Shown one piece after another: positions 22,515-33,789 of a DNA stretch of 64,000 bases. A program made the position numbers and the translations under genes. The notes beneath the pieces are model-generated. The model saw only the letters and a list, made by a program, of their open reading frames with translations, made no database searches and had not been told where the DNA came from. Where the stretch lies: positions 75,385,948-75,449,947 of the forward strand of contig JAVGWX010000007.1 of the NCBI GenBank assembly GCA_036924085.1, read 5' to 3'. Numbering within the stretch: the first letter of the stretch is position 1; each line of letters starts with the position of its first letter. This DNA is from Ariolimax columbianus. Its lineage: Eukaryota; Mollusca; Gastropoda; Stylommatophora; Arionidae.

Positions 22515-23030
22515 GTAGATGCAAATATTCAGAGACAAACAGAGGCAGCTATCTAGAGACAAACATTCAGCGGTAATGATTCGTAGTCAAACATTCAGTG
22601 GCAGCGACTCAGAGACAAGTGCGATTCAAAGACATATTCAAAGGCAACTATTCAGAGAAACACATACAGAGGCAACGATTCACAGTCACACATACAGAGG
22701 CGACGATTGACAGACACACATACAGAGGCGACGATTGACAGACACACATACAGAGGCGACGATTCACAGTCACACATACAGAGGCAACGATTGACAGACA
22801 CACACACAGAGGCGACGATTGACAGACACACATACAGAGTCAACGATTGACAGACACACATACAGAGGCGACGATTCACAGTCACACATACAGAGGCAAC
22901 GATTGACAGACACACATACAGAGGCGACGATTCACATACATACAGACAGAGGTAACCATTCAGGGACACACATACAGATGCAAGGATTCAGGGACACATT
23001 TACATAGGCAACGATTCAAAGACAAACTTT
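22515..23030 (+). repeat. 28-bp minisatellite
   Basis: About 18 copies of a 28-bp unit, CAGACACACATACAGAGGCG plus ACGATTGA, alternating with CAGTCACACATACAGAGG variants. Diverged units at both ends. The Cys-rich minus-strand frames here follow from the repeat. Confidence 0.95.
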
Positions 23031-23034
23031 CTGA

Positions 23035-24340
23035 TGGAATAACATTTATTTCAAAATGATCCCCTAAAATAATGGTGTCAAACTCAACCAGTTCTGACGG
23101 TGACATACAATTAATTTCGCCCGAGCGAGGGAAATGCCACAGCATAAATTGCATAAATATGTGATGAAGACTCCTTTTTAATTTGTAAGTGTTTTTCTGG
23201 CAAACGTGAGTTTGTAAAGCTATTATTAAATGTATTTATTTCTGATTCCTAATTTGAGTTTTTCCTATGTTTAAATATTGATGTCTACATTACACTCTGA
23301 ATTTGCCCTTTCTGTAATTGTTTCTTTGTCTGATCACTTTTGTGCTGCAACCAACATTGCAGACTAATGGGTATAGTTTGGGAAGAAGGACAGTGAGGTT
23401 ATAGGCCGCGTGATTGAGACGCCTGGTTTAGACTAAAACTAGACAGTTAGGACAAGACGACCTTAGGACTCGCAACTTTACTAGTAAAGTCAAAGTTGAA
23501 AGTTCAAGTAAGCATTCAGCAATAAAACGTCATTTTTGTGGGCTTTTTTAATGAAATCTTGTGTCAACGCAGGTCTGAATCTAACATGCTTTCTCAACAC
23601 TAGCTGTTACGGTCTGCACACCTTTCTGTAGCCAAAGTTACACTGGTTAATAATTCAGACACTTGCTTGTGGTCCTTGTTAACAAGCTGTTCAACACAAA
23701 ACAACAAGCTTTTTAACTGCTATATATACACGGATATAACTGCTACTTCTCAGAAGCTTCTTGCGACATTTAACCACACATTAATGAATTACAATATTCT
23801 CAAATGTGTCATATATGACGTTTTCAGTATCACAAGAGCAACATTAAAGTTTTTGCTGTTTAAAGTTTGATTCGAAACTTCCATTTCGATTTTCGCCAGG
23901 CTGCAATTAAAATGTAAACGACAAGACCGATCCAGCTTCAAAGTGAGGATGCGATAATATAGTACAACATAATGTAAATATTTGAAATACTTTGTTTCTA
24001 AATGAGCCACGGGACTGTTGGTCTGGTCGTTCTCGTCAAGCCGGGGGTCTCATACATAATGCATGACTGGCGGGCAGTGAATTTAGAAGGTAATCCCGTA
24101 TAACTAGGTCACAGTTGCACACGAAGTTATTTACTAGGGCTGATTACCGCCAACACCCCCCCCCCTCCCGCCCGCCTCTCCCCCCTCCCCCCTCCCAAAA
24201 AAAAACAAACTCAAACAAACTCCCCTCACCACAGAGAATATCAGTCGATTGGCAGTCGGATTTTCATTAGCCGCGAAATAAAACGACTTGAACAGCGGTA
24301 TTGTATAGCAATTTGCCGATAGCTTGCCGATAATCTAGTG
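23035..24340. other. No gene recognised; C-rich tract
   Basis: A C-rich, A-tailed tract lies at 24151-24210. Otherwise no coding or repeat signal. Confidence 0.4.
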
Positions 24341-24344
24341 GAAA

Positions 24345-24519
24345 CCAGTCGCAAAATTCAACAGGCTTTGGATGACGATGCCATTGGCCTCACAGATAGC
24401 CCTACATCGGTGGCAGAACGGACCATGTTACGGTAGGCCCCCAAAGACGAGGTCATTGACCAAGTGCGGACTCTGACCGTGCAGCACCTTCCGTGTCACC
24501 ATCCAAAAACCTGCGGATG
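24345..24519 (+). mobile_element. mariner transposase fossil, left part
   Basis: Conceptual residues (DDDAIGLTDSPTSVAERTML, then DEVIDQVRTLTVQHL) correspond to the linker and second helix-turn-helix region of a mariner-type transposase. It is interrupted by SINE family A at 24520-24770 and continues at 24771. The TSD of the SINE includes 24508-24519. Confidence 0.55.
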
Positions 24520-24770
24520 TTGTTTTTTTTTACGTTCGCCTTATTTATCTATTCCCCAAGGCGTGTGTGCGTTACACTGTGGTTTTTATTTTGTGCCTGT
24601 CGGCCCTGTGCATCCGACTTCAGCATGCATTTTATTGTAAGGGTCTGCTTCCTCCTGCATTTTCTAAGGGTTTGCTTCCCCGGGGTAACGGCCGGTGCTG
24701 TGATGGGGATCGAACCCAGCACCTTCTGGTTGTGAGCCGTGCCACTTAACCACTAGGCCACGCCGTCCCC
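24520..24770 (-). mobile_element. SINE family A, copy 3, with target duplication
   Basis: The best preserved copy. On the minus strand it has GGGGACGGCGTGGCCTAGTG, box B GGGTTCGATCCCC, CCCCGGGGAAGCAAACCC, GCTGAAGTCGGATGCACAGG and an A-rich 3' end. It is flanked by AACCTGCGGATG (24508-24519) and AACCTGCTGATG (24771-24782), a 12-bp target-site duplication with one mismatch. Confidence 0.9.
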
Positions 24771-25790
24771 AACCTGCTGATGAGATGGGGGGGGGGGGGA
24801 TACGCATTGCTTCGGTACACTCCATATTTGAGGATGGATTTGGTCATGCGTAGAGTGTCTGCAAAACTCGTGCTCAAAGCTTTCAATCGATGCAGCAGAA
24901 GTAACTCCGTCTGTAAGTCTAGCAGGACATGCTGTACTGCGCAAACGGTGATCCCAACTTCTTGATTTCTAGTGATGAGTCGTGGGTTTATGGGTTCGAC
25001 CCGGAAACCAAGTTGCAGTCGTCAATATCCCGAGGCCAAAAAAAAGCTAAGCAGGAGCGCAGCAACTTTTTAGTTATGTTGATTTATTTCTTTGACTCCG
25101 ACTCCCATGGGGGGTGGTACACCACGAGTACGTACCACAGGGCCAGAACATTGCCAAAGAATACTATCTGGAGGTTATCTGTCGTCTTCGTGTTGCTGTG
25201 CGTTGAAAACTACCGAGCCGGTGAGTAGCTGGGACTTGACAGCTCCATCTTCACAACGTTCACACATTTTTTGCATCTGATTCAGACTTTCTTAGCCAAA
25301 CATAACAGTTCTCTAGCTCGTCACGTTTCCTTCTCTCCCGACATGGCTCCTTACCATTTTTGACTGTTTCGAGAGCTGAAAATACTGCTGAAAGTAGCCC
25401 AATTTGAGTCAACGCTCAAAGTAGCCCCATTTGAGACACCGCTGAAAGTAACCCATTTGAGTCACGAGAAGACATTACGCCGAACGCGACCGTTGCATTC
25501 TTCTCGAACAAAGGTCGGATACCTTTTGAATAGACCTCGTAACTGAAATAGTAACTAGTGTGGGGAGAGCCGAATTCAGGAGGTTTGTGATATAGCTCAC
25601 AACTATGTCTGCATTCTCAAAATGGTTGGAAGTAAACTTATTTTTTTTAAATGCGGAAGTCGGATGGAAAGGGCTACTAAGGGATAATAACAATACGACA
25701 CATATCCCGTAAAGAAGACACGAAAAGAAAAATAGCTGCGGAGAAAAGTTTCTAAACAGTAACGCGAATTTGAAGGCGACTGGCACAAGT
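24771..25790 (+). mobile_element. mariner transposase fossil, catalytic region
   Basis: Recognisable blocks are MRRVSAKLV, FLISSDESWVYGFDPETK (containing the second catalytic Asp of mariner), NFLVMLIYFFDSDSHG, LIQTFLAKHNSSLARHV, FSPDMAPYHF (third catalytic region, MAP-DFxLF) and REFEGDWHKLTDKR at the C-terminus. Multiple frameshifts and a disrupted central region rule out activity. A G-run at 24787-24799 and loosely repeated GAAAGTAGCCCATTTGAG words (25390-25460) are secondary changes. No terminal inverted repeats were found. Confidence 0.75.
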
Positions 25791-26054
25791 TAACCGATAA
25801 ACGCTAAGGTGGTCTCAAGACGTACTGCCATCGTTTCCTAAGTGTTAGGAGAACTTCATTATAGGTTAATTTTAGATTTCATTAAACCTGTCTGTGAGAT
25901 TATTGTTTGCTGGTGACAGATAATCGATGTGGCTTCTTGTTATACTTTAAGACGACTGAATTAGGTGTAATCCTTGTTGTAGCAACGTGTGACGAACTGA
26001 CAGTGGACTTTATAATGTAGAGGCGTAACATTGAACCCCTGTCCCGTTTTTTTC

Positions 26055-26400
26055 AAGGGCCGTCGGAGCGGGGTAGTAGAGCGATCGTATCTCGTGGCAA
26101 AGATAAAGGTAATCTCACAGCAGGTACACCTGTTGGGGATGAAGTGTTAAAGACTTCCTTGTACGAGCTCTCCATTTTTTATGAGGAGCGTTATCAGTTA
26201 TCTTCCTCGTTGCCTTTCCTTCCCCGAAGTAAGCCATGTATCCATTTACAGCTGGGTAAACTGGAGTGTGTCGACAATGGGAATAAAATCCATTACCTTG
26301 GCAGTAAACAGCGTGCGCGCTACCAATTCGCGAAGGTACTGGATTCGATTCTCGTTATCGACACACTCCAGTCGATCCAGCTGTAAATGAGTACTTGGCT
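26055..26400 (+). mobile_element. SINE family F with inverted repeat
   Basis: Carries GGGGATGAAGTGTTAAAGAC, TTGCCTTTCCTTCCCCGAAG and CCATTTACAGCTGGGTAAAC, also found at 36999-37145 and in part at 7985, 35805 and 37445. The module at 26244-26275 is repeated inverted at 26358-26388. Confidence 0.6.
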
Positions 26401-26499
26401 CAATCTTATGGAAGAAAAGTAAGTGAGTGATTTAGCTGGTCACACCACTTATTAAAAAGGCTAGGCCTAGTGTACACTAAAGTGTGTTACACTTCTCCG

Positions 26500-27050
26500 T
26501 GACAGTATCCCCCGTGGAGCAGTATCCACTATAGGACAGTGTCCCCCGTGTAGCAGTATCCACCATAGGACAGTGTCCCCCGTGGAGCAGTATCCACTAT
26601 AGGACAGTGTCCCCCGTGGAGCAGTATCCACTACAACAGTGTCCCCCGTGGAGCAGTATCCACTATAGGACAGTGTCCCCCATGGAGCATTATCCACTAT
26701 AAGACAATGTCCCCGTGGAACAGTCTCCGCTATAGGACAATGTCCCCGTAGAACAGCCTCCGCAGAAGGACAATGTTCCTTGTAGAACAGCCTCCGCTAT
26801 AGGACAGTGTCCCTTGTAGAACAGCCTCCGCTATAGGACAATGTCACCGTAGAACAGCCTCCGCTAAAGGACAATGTTCCTTGTAAAACAACCTCCGCTA
26901 TAGGACAATGTCCCCGTAGAACAGCCTCCGCTATAGGAAAGTGTCCCCAGTGGAAGTTTCCGCTATAGAGCAGAACATCCTCCGCTATAGGACAATGTCC
27001 CCATTGAACAGTCTCCGCTATAGGACATTGTCCCCTGTAGAACTTCCGTG
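26500..27050 (+). repeat. 34-bp minisatellite
   Basis: About 16 copies of a unit of about 34 bp (CAGTGTCCCCCGTGGAGCAG, TATCCACTATAGGA). The left copies have GTATCCACTATA and the right ones GCCTCCGCTATA, so two subtypes occupy the two halves. Confidence 0.95.
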
Positions 27051-27084
27051 ACGTCCCCGTTCTGTCAATATACGTGTCGTTATC

Positions 27085-27607
27085 ATACAACTTCTGACCC
27101 TGACCCTGGCCCTGATCCTGATCCTGACCGTGATCCTGATCCAGATCCTGAACCTAATCCAGACCCTGACCCTGATCCAGATCCTGACCCTGATCCAGAT
27201 CCTGACCCTGATCCAAGTCCTGACCCAGATCCTGACCCTGATCCAGATCCTGACCCTGATGCAGATCCTGACCTGACCCTGATCCTGACCCTGATCCAGA
27301 TCCTGACCTTGATCCTGATCCAGATCCTGAACCTGATCCAGACCCTGACCCTGATCCAGATCCTGACCCTGATCCAGATTCTGACCCTGATCCAGGTCCT
27401 GACCCAGATCCTGACCCAGATCCTGACCCTGATCCAGATCCTGACCTGATCCAGATCCTGTCCATGATCTAGATCCTAACCCTGACCCTGATCCTGACCC
27501 TGATCCAGATCCTGACCTTGATCCTGATCCTGACCCTGATTCAGACCCTGATCCAGATCCTGATCCAGATCCTGACCCTGATCCTGATTCTGACCCTAAT
27601 CCAAATT
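27085..27607 (+). repeat. Hexamer-based array (CCTGAC/CCTGAT/CCAGAT)
   Basis: About 520 bp of 6-bp words, often grouped as 18-bp CCTGACCCTGATCCAGAT. It has long open frames on both strands (Asp-Pro repeats on +, Gly-Ser repeats on -) as a property of the repeat. Confidence 0.95.
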
Positions 27608-27649
27608 CTGCTTATTGATATGCCCCATTTTAATGTTTCACGTCGTGGA

Positions 27650-28250
27650 TTTCCATGATTCTGTACTTGGGATCAGCAAACAGGACCACTGCATCTCATC
27701 ATGTATGTTTTGCGTGTCTCATGTTCTATCTTCGTGTGTGATTTGATCTGCCACTACTTCGTTTGCCTTGGGAATTCCATATTAGAGACTGTCTTGTAAT
27801 GCTATCAATTAGTTTTCTTGTTGTGTGTCCTATATAACGCCAGCGCCTTCTTTGCTTATCTTGTTCTACTGATATATGTCTAGTTCAATCCAACAAAAGT
27901 GATCGTATAATAACATTTCAAGTTATTTATTCTGCGATGGCTACCATTTTCCTATTAATGAAAGTCTATAAACTACATTGCCCTATCTGTGTTTCTCCAT
28001 ATTTCAAAGATGAAAATGAATAGACGACATTAGAGTTTCAGATTCTTATTTTTTGGATCAGCTTAATTTCTATTCAGTTCCTATCAGTTCTCAAATGTAA
28101 TGAAACCTCCTCTCGCTTTTTGTGTTTTAATTCTAAGATAAGTTGTTGGTTTCTATTGAGTTGGTTAATTAGGTCTGATCTACTGCTTATGTTCTTGTCT
28201 TCTCTCAATCGGTGTATATACTGATTTATGATACTAAATTAGCACTGGTC
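27650..28250 (-). mobile_element. LINE 3' end, further family (minus strand)
   Basis: The minus strand reads RRWRYIGHTTRKLIDSITRQ, then SLIWNSQGKRSSGRSNHTRR (27720-27850), the conserved segment after the reverse transcriptase in a widespread LINE group. Weaker upstream blocks (LFISI, TFINR) extend to about 28250. Stops and shifts are frequent. Its 3' side touches the hexamer array. Confidence 0.65.
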
Positions 28251-28289
28251 GAAGAAGACGAGAAAGAAGGAGAAGACGACGAAGAATAC

Positions 28290-28415
28290 TTGTCAGCCAT
28301 GTATCGACAAGTAATGAACATATAATTTTCATCTTAGTTTTAGGAGTCAGCCATGTATCGACAAGTAATGAAAATATAATTTTCATCTTAGTTTTAGGAG
28401 TCAGCCATGTATACA
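28290..28415 (+). repeat. 54-bp tandem duplication
   Basis: Just over two copies of a 54-bp unit starting GTCAGCCATGTATCGACAAG at 28293 and 28347. Copies are almost identical. An (AAG/GAC)-rich tract at 28249-28287 precedes it. Confidence 0.95.
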
Positions 28416-28419
28416 TGCT

Positions 28420-29405
28420 TATGCCTGTTTTTTAATTAGCTCTCTTTGTTATTGCTGTTTGCTGTTAAACAAACTGGTAGATTATTCAAATAACACCTTT
28501 GACCAATTTCACTTTTTTCATCTTGTGATCTTCTTAAGTTAAACGAGTTATTCACTATTTTCGTCCGGCATTATAATTAGGATATTGTTTTACGAGCTAT
28601 TGTTCTACCAAACCCACAAGACAGCTATACACCCAGCAGGCTATCGTCTGTGCAGAGCCTTGAGTTGGAGAGACATCTACCTGCTGGTCAGGGTTGAAGA
28701 TGTGCTCTCAGTGTATCAGTTAACATTTGACATCCCTGTCACACAAAACACATAATGGTTGGTCACATTTGACGTCATTCAGTGAAGGGGAGGGCAGATC
28801 CAACATATTGTGACGATGTGTGACTATGGGATGGGGTGCAGAAGAAACACGACGTCACACACTGTTATTAGACCATGTTAGGCTATGTTAGACTACTATT
28901 TTTAAGTATGATAGCCTACAATATTATTAATTCTTTTCTTAACAACTTGCTACAAGTGTCAACTATAGCAGCCATTTAGATAAGTGAGTCAGACGCAATT
29001 GAGAGTGAGCTAGAAAAGTAAAAAAAACACATTACATTTGTCTGAAAATTGTTTGCCAGAATTATGGCCACAGTTTACTACAAACAATTATCTGACTTAT
29101 TTTATTGTAATGGAATATATATTCCAATTATCGATGCAAGTCAAGAGGGATTTCTCATTGGTTCAGTACTGGGAGCATTTGACTTTGTTCTCAGATAATT
29201 AAAGATACAAAGCGAAATAATTCATTTATAAATATTTCATATTTAAAACACTTACAGGTTTTCTTGAAATTTTCAAAAAAATTCTCAGATTTTGATAAAC
29301 CCTTCATGCTAGTAAGAAATGAGGGGATCTGTGTGGCTGTTACATTCCATTTTATTTTGTGTAATATTAATTACATTTTGAAACATAATTTTGTAAGCTT
29401 GCAGT
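28420..29405. other. No gene recognised
   Basis: No supported features on either strand. Confidence 0.4.
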
Positions 29406-29406
29406 C

Positions 29407-29973
29407 CAAGCAGTTCATGTCTTCTTCTTCTTCTTCTTCTTCTTCTTCTTCTTCTTCTTCTTCTTCTTCTTCTTCTTCTTCTTCTTCTTCTTCTTCTTCT
29501 TCTTCTTCTTCTTCTTCTTCTTCCTACGCTGTCAGACGTCAACTTGAATTTGTTCGAAGAAAGCAGCTGTCATCCTGAGGCTGTCGACACTGCCAAAGAG
29601 CTTGTCTAGTGTTGCCACTGGTGATGGCCACATGTGCTTTCTCTGGTCCTCGTATGTCGGGCAATTTTGCAGCAGATGTTTAGCGGTTATTTTCCCTGTA
29701 CCACAGGTGCATTCGTCAGTGCCACCTATCTTCAGTTTATTAAATAGATGGTACTTCAGTCTGTTGTGGCTTGTGCGGAGTCTGAAGACCACGACCTGCT
29801 CTCTTCTGTTAAACTGGTAATAGGCATCATTTATTGTGTAGCCAGTATACTCTGTTTCCCATTTGGCCATGTATCTGGCCCTAATAAACCTTTTGGACTC
29901 TTCGTAGGTCACACTAGAATCTGGTTGTGGTAATCTTGCACCTTCTTTTGCCAGTCTGTCAAGCAGTTCATGT
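29407..29973 (-). mobile_element. LINE family B, 5'-truncated insertion with 14-bp target duplication
   Basis: CAAGCAGTTCATGT flanks the insertion at 29407-29420 and 29960-29973. The element (29421-29959, minus strand) ends in about 34 GAA triplets, seen as (TTC)n at 29421-29523. Its surviving frame encodes the C-terminus after RNase H: FIRARYMAKWETEYTGY, VFRLRTSHNRLKYHLFNKLK, and a zinc-knuckle CTCGTGKITAKHLLQNCPTY (C-x2-C type spacing, His and Cys kept). The open frame is nearly intact, so this is one of the younger copies. The poly-Ser and poly-Arg frames in the tail are not coding. Confidence 0.9.
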
Positions 29974-30184
29974 AAAAGTCAGGCTAATTAAATCCTTTTT
30001 TTCTATTTTAAAAATGTTGTTTCGTCTGAATTTGTACAATAAAAGTAGCAAATGTTCATTCTGCAGTGCCTAGAGGAGCGTTGAGATTTGTAGATGGCAT
30101 TCTGGTATACTTACTGACTCAGATAGACAAATGATGATCATCCGACGACCACGACAAATTGCAGGCAGTCTGACGGTGTTGTGG

Positions 30185-30448
30185 AGAGATATTCTCCCAG
30201 GTCGGTGTGGAGGGGAGAGACAATCTCCCAGGTCGGTGTGGAGAGACAATATCCCAGGTCGGTGTGGAGGGGAGAGACAATCTCCCAGGTCGGTGTGGAG
30301 GGGAGAGACAATCTCCCAGGTCGGTGTGGAGAGACAATCTCCCAAGTCGGTATGGAGGGACAATCTCCCAGGTCGGTGTGGAGGGACAATCTCCCAGGTC
30401 GGTGTGGAGAGACAATCTCTCAGGTCGGTGTGGAGAGACAATGTCTTA
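30185..30448 (+). repeat. 26/31-bp minisatellite
   Basis: Ten copies of GACAATCTCCCAGGTCGGTG followed by TGGAGA, some with an extra GGGGA. Copies are very similar. The regular length and absence of unique spacers exclude a CRISPR-like array. Confidence 0.95.
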
Positions 30449-30572
30449 AAATGTGGATTGCCCTTGTTTCAGTCAATCAAAATCCTTCAGCTGACTGCAG
30501 AGCTTAGGCTATGAACCAACATAAAAGTCTTGTTCAAATCGTATGAAATATGTATACACATGTAAGATGAGA

Positions 30573-30780
30573 CCTTGTGGCCCAGCGGTGAGACGTCCGT
30601 TTCACAATCCTAACTCACTGGGCTCGAATCCCGCCGAGTCCAGTTTTGCAGACCCAGGATTTTTCCTTAGTGCGATCGCTGCTTCGCCTGCGTGACAACT
30701 ACCTGCCAAGAAACTTATAACAGCCAAAAAGGTTGTACAAAGCAGCGTTCTGCAAAGGACATGCTACTTACATTCTACAT
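30573..30780 (+). mobile_element. SINE family B, copy 2 (best tRNA-like head)
   Basis: Box A-like TGGCCCAGCGGTGAGACGTC, box B-like GGGCTCGAATCCCGCC, then GATCGCTGCTTCGCCTGCG, CAAGAAACTTATAACAGCC, GCGTTCTGCAAAGGACATG. It defines the head of the family. Confidence 0.85.
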
Positions 30781-30784
30781 ACAA

Positions 30785-31065
30785 ATGCACATTAAAAGGC
30801 AAAGGCAAATTGCCGTCCATCGTAGACGATGATGGCATAATCTATTTGCTAACGCTATTATGAATAAGGATTAACTGCGTTACTGTTTATCTTCACTCTC
30901 TCGTCTCGTGTCACCCGACCCCAATGGCAAGACAAGGACAAGACGACTACGAGATGCAGAGGACTCCGCATCAAGCACCCGTGAAAAAGACGGCGGAGTC
31001 CGGTGTCGAACCCACACCAGCTGATCACGAGGTTGACGGCGTAACCCCTTCGCCACGGAATCCAA
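30785..31065 (-). mobile_element. SINE family E (tRNA-derived, minus strand)
   Basis: On the minus strand: GTGGCGAAGGGGTTACGCCG (box A-like), GTGGGTTCGACACCGGACTC (box B-like), a body, and the 3' end CCATCATCGTCTACGATGGA, itself an inverted repeat around CGTAGACGATG, with GGCAATTTGCCTTTGCC. Only one copy is in the window. Confidence 0.65.
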
Positions 31066-31069
31066 CAAA

Positions 31070-31720
31070 TGTAAATAAATTAATGATATTATGCATACTA
31101 TTTGGATGCTTCAGCTTTATAAATGTCAATTCTAGAATTTTACATAAATATTCAGACATACCAGTTTATAATCGAGGTATTTTATTCTTTCATAGATAAT
31201 ATTTCAGCCATGTTTGCTGCTATAATTTGATATTAATTCGCCATGGCCTAATGGAAATACATTTTCAAGAAGAATGCAACCGTTAATTGCCACATGTGTG
31301 TATTTATATTTGTCTTTCGTTATGTTATATTCTCTTGTTCTTTTAATGTTATTATGTTTTAGCTTCAAATAGTCATATCTCGACTCGGTATTCCTACTAA
31401 TATTGCAACTGTTTCTACCCTTCATGTGCAGAAGTTCATACAATTCCTATGCTAACGTAGTTTTCTCACATGAAACAATAATGACATACGTGAACTTTTG
31501 AAAACGTTACAAATATTAGTCCCATTTTATAGAATCGTATCTCCACAACTACTTGTCCTTTAATTGTAAAATTTGGTACGTCTTTAGTGCAAACATGTGA
31601 AACAAGTTTAGTCAAATTTAAATAGTCACTCGTTGTATATACAATTGAAATGAAGGATTATACACTCCAAAAATATTAATGACATGTTTTTTTTTGTTAT
31701 TCCCCTTGGACGTCGTCAAG
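31070..31720. other. No gene recognised
   Basis: AT-rich, no supported features. Confidence 0.4.
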
Positions 31721-31724
31721 GGAG

Positions 31725-32060
31725 TTAATTCAAGAGCTGCAGCGGTCAGCGACGCATAGCTGACTGCCAGCGTCAGGATCAGCGAACTAGCTCTGCCAAG
31801 ACTCTTCTACACCTCCACGCAGTGATCCTGGATAACAGGCTGCAACAGAGCAGACTGGCTTAGGAAAAGGGATCGAAGAGGGAAGGCTAACCCGGTACTA
31901 AAAAAATGCCTGCTGAAGTCGGATGTGTCGGACCCAAAGGTGCTAATATCGCAGTCAAACTGTACACTACGAAACAACGTGTTCCGTTCTCTGGACTACA
32001 TTCTGCTACTTAAAGCCCTAGGTAGCGGGAGATTGAGAACGAACGAAGCCACGCCCGTCC
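31725..32060 (+). mobile_element. SINE family C, most complete copy
   Basis: Runs from GCTGCAGCGGTCAGCGACGC through GTGATCCTGGATAACAGGCT, AAAGGGATCGAAGAGGGAAG, CTGCTGAAGTCGGATGTGTC (the module shared with family A), ATCGCAGTCAAACTGTACAC to GTAGCGGGAGATTGAGAACG. Related copies: 12270, 12520, 40235 (minus) and 46995. A C-run lies at 32111-32123. Confidence 0.75.
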
Positions 32061-32284
32061 ATCTCTTCGACCTAGCCGTCACCCTTCTCTCACAAACAGC
32101 TCGCCCGTCTCCCCCCCCCCCCCTCCCCCGATCTCCGCTCGTCCATGCCTGTTTTCAGTTTCAGAACTGAATCAAATGAATTCATCAACATCATTTCATA
32201 ATTATCCCGGCTATCGTCTCGGACAAAGAGCACTCTAATGATTCGTTCAGCGATTTCACAGCGCAGACACTCAGGTTCATAACT

Positions 32285-33735
32285 TTAGATATCAAAAAGC
32301 CGACATATTGTAAAGTTATTTAAAAACAAAGGGGATAGAAGTGACTGTAACAACAATCGAGAGGTGTCAGTCTGCTTAGTGTTAGTAAAGTCTTCGCAAG
32401 AGTAATCTTACTACGGCTACAAAAATTGTATCCTCAGCCACGATGTGGATTCACGTCTGGAAGATCAACGAACGACATGAGTTTCCCTCTTCGTCAACTT
32501 CAAGAAATCTCAAGGGAACAGAATCAGTCATTTCCTATCTCCTTCATTGACCTGTCAAAGGCATTTGATTTAGTTAGTAGGGATGACCTCTCCAAAATCC
32601 TCTCTAAAATAAACTGCTCAAGCAAACTGTTTCGACTAATAATATTGTTCCATAGAAACTTTCCAATTCAATAGTCGCATATCATAACATTTCATGTTCG
32701 AAGTGGTGTTAAGCAAGACCGTGCTCTGGCCCCGACACTTTTTGGAATCTTCTTTGCTCTGTTACGGAAGCATGCATTTAGTAGTACAAATGAAGATATC
32801 TGCCTTCACACTAGGTTAGACGGTTTATCCGTGCAAGACTCAAGGTCAAAACAAATACCAGGGAGATCACCATCTTTCTTTTGGCCGATGACGCTGCCTT
32901 GGTTTCCCCATAATCAGCAGGAACTTCACATCTCGATAGATCGCTTCTCCTAGGCTTGCAAAGATTTTGGTCACACAATTCGTCTTAACAAAACAAATGT
33001 GCTAGGACAGGAAATACATAACACGTCAACTCTTATCATCGATAATTGTAAACTGACAACTGTGCACCAATCACATATATAGTATTCTTCATCAAGGACA
33101 AACTCTTTCTCTAGACTTTACAATAGACAGCCACATTTGCAAATCTGCGGCAACAGTTACTTGCCTCACAACGCGTGTTTGGGAAAACCGGAGACTAACA
33201 ATTAAAACCAAGTTCTGGAGTCAGCACGCTCCTATATGGTAGCAACACTTGGGCTACATTTGCCAAACGCGTGCACATGGCAGAGGGACAATCGCAGAGA
33301 TTTGTTCTTGCACCGGTTTCTCAAGCATGTGCACTCTCCTTAGGCAGAGAAGACTACGATGACTTGGTAATTAATGTTCGTCGCATGGAAGATGGTCGCG
33401 TTCCCGAAGATATCTTATATGGACAGTTGGTAAGTGACATAAGAACAGTCGACGGACCACAGTTGAAGTTCAAAGATGTGTACAAGCGTGATATGAAGGC
33501 CTGGAACATGAGTCTGACATCCTGGGAAGACGAGCTGCAGACCGATCCAAGTAAAGGTGTAACCTGTATAGCCACTTCACGCTTAGTAAAAGAAGCTCTT
33601 GCAACACGCAGATGGGAAACGACAACGCCGCAAGGAAAAAACAAACAAGAAATGCTAAGTATATATTTGTGTGCTTACCAATCCAAGTCGTATCATCCTA
33701 TAGTCAGTCATGACTGAAAGGGGCTGCTACTGCGA
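32285..33735 (+). mobile_element. LINE family A, reverse transcriptase to 3' end
   Basis: Reads LFKNKGDRSDCNNN, CGFTSGRSTNDMSFPLRQLQ, FIDLSKAFDLVSRDDLSKIL (RT motif A region, 32540-32600), PTLFGIFFALLRKHA, a LADDAA box (32880-32900, catalytic ADD kept), then RVPEDILYGQLVSDIRTVDG and LKFKDVYKRDMKAWNMSLTS (33390-33530). Several frameshifts separate the blocks. It faces another copy of the same family (33790-34640, minus), giving a convergent pair. Confidence 0.85.
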
Positions 33736-33789
33736 ATTGATTCCAACTGCAACTTACGGATTACCAGCAAGTATCTTGGCCTATAACTA

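Noticed and set aside
22648..22969. Cys-rich repeat protein on the minus strand
   Set aside because: Explained by the 28-bp minisatellite; units vary in ways that ignore the frame.
24700..24770. tRNA gene
   Set aside because: Boxes A and B are present, but the stems do not pair well and a SINE body and tail with target duplications follow.
27048..27465. Asp-Pro and Gly-Ser repeat proteins on the two strands
   Set aside because: A hexamer array without stop codons on either strand gives such frames automatically.
29421..29523. Poly-Ser and poly-Arg open frames
   Set aside because: They are translations of the (TTC)n run, which is the GAA tail of a LINE.
30070..30514. Overlapping frames on both strands, and a CRISPR-like look
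   Set aside because: A 26/31-bp minisatellite with no unique spacers; context is animal DNA.
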